A stretch of DNA of 64,000 nucleotides from Leucobacter triazinivorans (GTDB lineage Bacteria > Actinomycetota > Actinomycetes > Actinomycetales > Microbacteriaceae), in contig NZ_CP035806.1 in assembly GCF_004208635.1 (NCBI RefSeq), positions 2,294,001 through 2,358,000 on the forward strand, written 5' to 3'. Made by a program: the position numbers and the translations under genes. Of the stretch, positions 60,041 through 64,000 are shown in pieces (the stretch's first letter is position 1; each line of letters starts with the position of its first letter). A model generated the notes under the pieces. It was not told where the DNA came from. It made no database searches and saw only the letters and a program-made list of their open reading frames with translations.

Positions 60041-60679
60041 TCAGTGGTCGACGGTGCCGTAGAGCCGGTCGCCGGCGTCGCCGAGACCCGGCACGATGTA
60101 GGCCTGATCGTTCAGGCCCTCGTCGATCGCGCCGAGCACCAGCGTCACATTGCGGTCTCCCGCGGCCTCGCGGATCACCTCGACGCCCTCGGGCGTGCCG
60201 AGCACGCAGATGGCGGTGACGTCGTCGGCGCCGCGGTCGAAGAGGAACCGGATCGCCGCCGCCAGCGAGCCCCCCGTGGCGAGCATCGGGTCGAGCACGA
60301 AGCACTGCCGTCCGGCGAGCGAATCGGGCAGGCGCTCGGCGTAGGTGGTGGGCTGCAGCGTCTGCTCGTCGCGCACCATGCCGAGGAAGCCGACCTCGGC
60401 CGTCGGCACCAGCTTGACCATGCCCTCGAGCATGCCGAGCCCCGCGCGCAGGATCGGCACAATGAGCGGCAGCGGCTCGCTGAGGCGCACCCCCGTGGTC
60501 GGGGCCACCGGGGTGAGGATCTCGTGCGGCTCGACGCGCACCTCGCGCGTGGCCTCGTAGGCCAGCAGCGTCATGATCTCCTCGATGAGCAGCCGGAACG
60601 TCGGCTGCGGCGTCTTGGCATCGCGCAGCACCGTGAGCTTGTGGGTGATGAGGGGGTGATCCGCAACGAAGACTCGCAT
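60041..60679 (-). CDS. upp: uracil phosphoribosyltransferase
   Basis: Salvages uracil with PRPP to give UMP. The 212-aa protein shows [30 protein letters not shown] and the PRPP-binding [14 protein letters not shown] motif, with [16 protein letters not shown] at the C-terminus, as is standard. It is divergent from tadA with only 17 bases between the two start codons, sharing one palindromic -10 region. Confidence 0.95.
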   Translation of the reverse strand: MRVFVADHPLITHKLTVLRDAKTPQPTFRLLIEEIMTLLAYEATREVRVEPHEILTPVAPTTGVRLSEPLPLIVPILRAGLGMLEGMVKLVPTAEVGFLGMVRDEQTLQPTTYAERLPDSLAGRQCFVLDPMLATGGSLAAAIRFLFDRGADDVTAICVLGTPEGVEVIREAAGDRNVTLVLGAIDEGLNDQAYIVPGLGDAGDRLYGTVDH

Positions 60680-60696
60680 GGGCCTATCCTATTGCC
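60680..60696. promoter_or_regulatory. shared symmetric -10 region of upp and tadA
   Basis: TATCCTA (60685-60691) reads as TATCCT for tadA, ending six bases before its GTG, and as TAGGAT (60686-60691 complement) for upp, ending six bases before its ATG. Both genes would start leaderless from overlapping -10 boxes on opposite strands. Confidence 0.55.
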
Positions 60697-61170
60697 GTGA
60701 CCCCGATTCCCCCGTCTCAGGCCGAGCTCGCGGCGATGGGGCGCGCCCTCGAAGAGGCGCGGTGCGCAGCCGAGGCGGGAGAGGTCCCCGTCGGCGCGAT
60801 CCTGCTCGACGCCGCGGGCGAGGCGATCGGGTCGGGCCGCAACGCCCGCGAGGCGGATCCGGATCCCACCGCGCACGCCGAGGTCGTCGCGATCCGGGCG
60901 GCCGCGCGTCGCCGGGGCGACCGCGTGCTCGACGGGTGCACGCTCGTGGTGACGCTCGAGCCGTGCGCGATGTGCGCGGGGGTGATCCTCGCCGCGCGGG
61001 TGCCGCGCGTGGTGTTCGGCGCGTGGGACGAGAAGGCCGGCGCCGTCGGCAGCGTCTACGACCTGCTGCGCGACGGCCGCTTGCCGCACCCCGTGCCCGA
61101 GGTCGTCGCCGGTGTGCGGGCCGAGGAGTGCGCGGCGCTGCTGCGGGAGTTCTTCGGGGCACGGCGGTAG
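60697..61170 (+). CDS. tadA: tRNA(adenine34) deaminase
   Basis: 157 aa. Makes inosine at the wobble position of tRNA-Arg(ACG). The zinc deaminase motifs are HAE at residues 60-62 and PCAMC at 89-93 (PCxxC), with VPVGAILLD at the N-terminus and GAWDEKAGAVGSVYDLLRD in the family-specific loop. Length is normal. GTG 60697 is the start. Confidence 0.93.
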   Translation: MTPIPPSQAELAAMGRALEEARCAAEAGEVPVGAILLDAAGEAIGSGRNAREADPDPTAHAEVVAIRAAARRRGDRVLDGCTLVVTLEPCAMCAGVILAARVPRVVFGAWDEKAGAVGSVYDLLRDGRLPHPVPEVVAGVRAEECAALLREFFGARR

Positions 61171-61171
61171 G

Positions 61172-61235
61172 GGAGGATCCTGCGACTGCGCACAGGATGA
61201 CGGATGGGGCGCGCAGGATGACCGGGGGTGCGCAA
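61172..61235. repeat. family A palindromic element copy after tadA
   Basis: GGATCCTGCGACTGCGCACAGGATGAC is an inverted version of the elements at 5290 and 6951, followed by a second CGCAGGATGACC. It lies between the convergent tadA and the CDF-like gene. Confidence 0.6.
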
Positions 61236-61258
61236 CCCCGGCCGGGAGAGCGGCTCGC

Positions 61259-61561
61259 TCAGTCCTCCGAGAGCATCACGATCGAGCTGGTCGACGGCGT
61301 CTTTGCGTTGGGGTCGAGGTAGACATCGGGCTCGATGTAGATCGACTCGATCGCGGGCACCGCGGCGAGAGCGCGCCGCTTGGCCTGGTAGAGGATCACC
61401 GACACCTCGCGCATGGTCGCGTCGGGCTCGATGTCGATCTTCGCGCCCACGAACAGCGCATCGTCGGCACCCTGGATGTCGAGATCGAGCACACGCCGAA
61501 CGTGGGCGCTCTCCAGCAGCGCTGCTGTGATCTCCGCGGTGTGCTCGTGCTGTTCGCTCAT
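61259..61561 (-). CDS. stand-alone CDF dimerisation-domain-like protein
   Basis: 100 aa with no membrane helix. The pattern AALLESAHVRRVLDLDIQGADDALFVGAKIDIEPDATMREVSVILYQAKRRALAAVPAIESIYIEPDVYLDP follows the cytoplasmic C-terminal domain of cation diffusion facilitator exporters (ZT_dimer), which binds metal and dimerises, but the six-helix transporter part is missing. ATG 61561 has GGGAGG upstream and a TAGAAT box further up. It may sense or chaperone a metal; the call rests on the pattern only. Confidence 0.65.
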   Translation of the reverse strand: MSEQHEHTAEITAALLESAHVRRVLDLDIQGADDALFVGAKIDIEPDATMREVSVILYQAKRRALAAVPAIESIYIEPDVYLDPNAKTPSTSSIVMLSED

Positions 61562-61638
61562 GACTCGATTGCCTCCCGGACGCTGGCTCGTGTGCCTGTT
61601 CTGCGACATTCTACGCGGCGCGCTTCTAGACTGGCGGC

Positions 61639-62502
61639 ATGAACGAGACGACGCGACCGGCCGAGAGCGATCCCCTGCCCCGCACCGCCATGATCGGCGT
61701 GGGATCGATGGGGGGCGCGATCCTCGCCGGTCTGCGCGCCCCGGGGGTGCGCATCGACGGGCCCATCGCCGTGACCACCCGCTCTCTCGCGAGCGCGGAG
61801 CAGTTCGCGGGCGCCGAGGATGTCGTCGCTTTCGCCTCGGAGAGCGACCCGGAGGCCAACCGCCGCGCGGTGCGCGGCGCCCGACTCGTGATCCTCGGCG
61901 TGAAGCCCTGGATGATCGCCGATGCGGTGCGCGAGATCGCCGACGCCCTCGAACCCGGTGCGATCGTGGTGAGTGTCGCGGCGGGGGTGCCGAGCGCGGC
62001 CATCGAGGCGCTGGTCCCGGCGGGCATCTCCGTGGTGCGCGCCATGCCCAACACGCCCTCGCATCTCGGGCTGGGAGCCACGGGGGTCGCTCCCGGAGCC
62101 TCGGCGGATGCCGCAGCGGTCGACACCGTGCGCCGGCTGTTCGAGACCGTGGGCATCGTGCTGGTGGTGCACGAGGACCAGATCAACGACGTCGCCGCCG
62201 TGTCCGGATCGGGTCCCGCCTACCTCTTCCTCTACGCGGAGGAGATGACGGCGGCTGCGGCGCGCCTGGGCTTCGACGAGGATCAGGCGCGCCGGCTCGT
62301 GCTGCAGACCATCGTGGGCGCCGCCGAGCTCATGCGCTCCACGGGCGAGGATCCCGCCCGGCTCCGCCGCAACGTCACGAGCCCGAAGGGCACCACCGAG
62401 CGCGCGATCGCCGTGCTGCAGGATGCGGGGTGGGGCGCACTGTTCGACCGCGCGCTCGCCGCGAACGTGCAGCGTTCGGAGGAGCTGGAACGCGGGGAGT
62501 AG
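61639..62502 (+). CDS. proC: pyrroline-5-carboxylate reductase
   Basis: 287 aa; the last step of proline synthesis. IGVGSMGGAILAGL is the NADPH Rossmann motif, VRAMPNTPSHLGLG and SGSGPAYLFLYAEEMTAAAARLGFDEDQARRLV are the family signature, and SPKGTTERAIAVLQ closes the active site. ATG 61639 lies six bases after TAGACT (61627-61632), consistent with a leaderless mRNA. Confidence 0.95.
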   Translation: MNETTRPAESDPLPRTAMIGVGSMGGAILAGLRAPGVRIDGPIAVTTRSLASAEQFAGAEDVVAFASESDPEANRRAVRGARLVILGVKPWMIADAVREIADALEPGAIVVSVAAGVPSAAIEALVPAGISVVRAMPNTPSHLGLGATGVAPGASADAAAVDTVRRLFETVGIVLVVHEDQINDVAAVSGSGPAYLFLYAEEMTAAAARLGFDEDQARRLVLQTIVGAAELMRSTGEDPARLRRNVTSPKGTTERAIAVLQDAGWGALFDRALAANVQRSEELERGE

Positions 62503-62516
62503 CCGAGCGCGGCCGG

Positions 62517-63179
62517 TCAACCGGCCGCCATGCCCCGCCAGATCGTCTCGATCGCGGCCCGCACGCGGCGCACCGCAGCCGGATCGTGCATCGAGTCGCC
62601 GCGCACGGCCGCCTGATAGTAGGCGACGCCGGCGATCGCGTCCCAGCAGGCCTCGACGTCGAGGTCGGCGCGCAGCAGACCTCGGGCCACGGCCGAGCGC
62701 AGCAGATCCTCGGTGGGAGCCCGGCGCTCCGCGACATACGCCCAGTAGTCCCGCTGCAGATCCCGGTCCGTCATTACCAGGCGCATCCGCTGCCGGAACC
62801 TGGCCTCCGGGTACCGCTCGGCCGTCGGCGTCGCGCCGCCAGATCCGACGCCGGCGGCGTCGAGGATCAGTTCGAGCAGCTCCCCCTGATCGGGGCGCTC
62901 GGGATACGCGGGCGGCAGCGTCCTTCCGACGTCGAGCGCTCGCGCGACCAGGGCGTGCATCGAGGGCCAGCGCCGATACAGCGCTGCGCGGCTCACGCCG
63001 CTGCGCGACACCACCCGTGCCACGGTGATCTCCTCACCGGCGTCGATCAGGGCGAGCGTCGCCTCGATGATGCGCACGTCGAGCGCTGCCGTCCGCGGCC
63101 GGCCGGGGCCGCGGACGGCAGCCGAACCGGTCGTCGCCGGTCCGGTCGCCGGCCAGGCCGCCTGCGCGAGGGCCGTCAT
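62517..63179 (-). CDS. TetR-family transcriptional regulator
   Basis: 220 aa. The HTH is RIIEATLALIDAGEEITVARVVSRSGVSRAALYRRWPSMHALVARALD. A C-terminal helical ligand domain follows, with RQRMRLVMTDRDLQRDYWAYVAERRAPTEDLL. An Ala/Pro-rich N-terminal extension precedes the HTH. ATG 63179 overlaps the upstream phosphatase stop (ATGA), so it is cotranscribed with it. Confidence 0.9.
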   Translation of the reverse strand: MTALAQAAWPATGPATTGSAAVRGPGRPRTAALDVRIIEATLALIDAGEEITVARVVSRSGVSRAALYRRWPSMHALVARALDVGRTLPPAYPERPDQGELLELILDAAGVGSGGATPTAERYPEARFRQRMRLVMTDRDLQRDYWAYVAERRAPTEDLLRSAVARGLLRADLDVEACWDAIAGVAYYQAAVRGDSMHDPAAVRRVRAAIETIWRGMAAG

Positions 63180-64000
63180 CCCTGCAGCGCCCGCCGCCGC
63201 AGCCGGACGATCGTGTCCTCGCTCAGCCCCGATCGGCGCAGCGGTGCCAGGGCGTCGCCGTGCCGCTCGCGCAGGGTGTCGAGCAGGATCCGCATCGACA
63301 CCTCCATCGACCCCTCGAGCAGTGCCGAGGCGTCGTGGGCGTCCGGGTCGAAGCCGAGCGCGCGCCACATCGCGCCGAGCACGGGGCGGGTGCGTCGTAT
63401 GATCGCCCCCATGTTGGCCCCGGTGCGCGCGTAGTCGGCCACGATGTGCTCCTCGTCGGCGCCGAGTGTGAGCAGCAGCGCCGCGGCGAGCACTCCCGTG
63501 CGGTCGCGCCCGGCGGCGCAGTGGAACGCGGTGGCCCCCGGCGTGCAGGCGATCACGTTGAGCGCTGTGACGAGCTGCGGGGCGGCGTTCTCCATCATGC
63601 GCACGTACATCGCGCCCATGGCCGCGTGCCCGAGATCGGGGGCGCGCCTCGGCGCCGGGCCGTCTTCTCGCAGCGGCTCTGCGACGTCGGCGAGGAGGGG
63701 CAGGTGGTGGTACGCGACGGGGAACCGGCCGAGCGGCCCCCGGCCGGTCACCGCTGCCTCGAGCGGGGAGCGCAGGTCGATGATGGCGGTGAGCCCCTCG
63801 GCGACGAGCGCCGACGCGACGTCGTGCGTCACGTATGCGAGGTCGTCGGTGCGGATCGCGAGGCCCTCGCGCAGCAGACCGCCGGCGATCGGGATGCCGC
63901 CGAGGTCTCGGAGGTTGACCGGGGCGCTGAGCTCGATCTCGAACGCGGGGGTCGGGATCGGGCTCGGGCTCGGATCCGTGGTCCGGGGCGGGTTCGACTC
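63176..64000 (-). CDS. tyrosine-protein phosphatase (Y_phosphatase3-type), 5' end outside window
   Basis: The frame is open to the right edge, so at least part of the N-terminus is missing; 275 codons are visible including the stop. The motifs NLRDLGGIPIAGG, LTAIIDLRSPLEAAV and the active-site FHCAAGRDRTGVLAAALL (CX5R with Cys and Arg) define the family of IphP/LmPtp-like phosphatases. It dephosphorylates Tyr, or possibly phosphoinositides. Its stop overlaps the tetR start by four bases. An internal GTG at 63832 is not the start, because conserved sequence precedes it. Confidence 0.9.
   Translation of the reverse strand, partial: ESNPPRTTDPSPSPIPTPAFEIELSAPVNLRDLGGIPIAGGLLREGLAIRTDDLAYVTHDVASALVAEGLTAIIDLRSPLEAAVTGRGPLGRFPVAYHHLPLLADVAEPLREDGPAPRRAPDLGHAAMGAMYVRMMENAAPQLVTALNVIACTPGATAFHCAAGRDRTGVLAAALLLTLGADEEHIVADYARTGANMGAIIRRTRPVLGAMWRALGFDPDAHDASALLEGSMEVSMRILLDTLRERHGDALAPLRRSGLSEDTIVRLRRRALQG

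Overview
The window is a dense, very GC-rich stretch of chromosome with strong codon bias, GTG starts, many 4-base ATGA/GTGA gene overlaps, menaquinone genes, FprA, a class-E-like sortase tail, IS1249 and many TANNNT boxes placed 6-7 bases before start codons. This points to an actinobacterium, most likely Microbacteriaceae (Leucobacter-like). The family assignment is an inference; no rRNA is present to test it. No prophage, plasmid origin or CRISPR array is visible. The only clear mobile element is one IS1249-type insertion sequence.

Layout. 1-6.8 kb: menaquinone block (3' end of menD, isochorismate synthase, demethylmenaquinone methyltransferase with an odd Lys/Ala/Pro tail, long-chain polyprenyl diphosphate synthase), with a PPK2 kinase and ferredoxin-NADP reductase. 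7-9.2 kb: anchored surface protein with a His-Ser repeat. 9.2-18.5 kb: nitrogen and amino-acid module: a GntR repressor facing a carbon-nitrogen hydrolase across a clear operator, an APC permease, a PucR regulator, a DAP-type decarboxylase and a polar amino-acid ABC transporter. 18.5-26.6 kb: sirtuin, pyrE, a leaderless mini-ORF ahead of a winged-helix regulator, two small membrane proteins, an aminotransferase and a large LuxR/ATPase regulator. 27-31 kb: arsenic operon acr3, arsR-arsC fusion, arsC, then a ChrA-type transporter, all translationally coupled. 31-39.6 kb: SulP transporter, MerR, CPBP protease, maltokinase-cap protein, lipoprotein, EamA transporter, and a cupin/aldo-keto reductase pair flanked by two MmyB-type proteins, one lacking its HTH. 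39.7-48.5 kb: tetR-ABC exporter operon, TrkAH potassium uptake, NhaA and a DUF389 protein. 48.6-54.9 kb: zinc uptake locus (Azt-type) with two AztD-like proteins around one Zur-type box, followed by a CcdA/thioredoxin pair. 55-64 kb: ASCH protein, glycerate kinase split by the IS, tRNA-Met and tRNA-Thr, upp/tadA, a stand-alone CDF dimer-like domain, proC, and tetR plus tyrosine phosphatase running off the end.

The main themes are metal handling (zinc acquisition, arsenic and possibly chromate export, an orphan CDF-like domain), monovalent ion homeostasis, and amino-acid uptake and use. Three sequence-level signals recur. One is leaderless gene starts (about fifteen candidates). The second is dispersed palindromic intergenic elements of two families. 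The third is short exact tandem repeats inside coding regions. All functions are inferred from reading the translated sequence; no database search was run.
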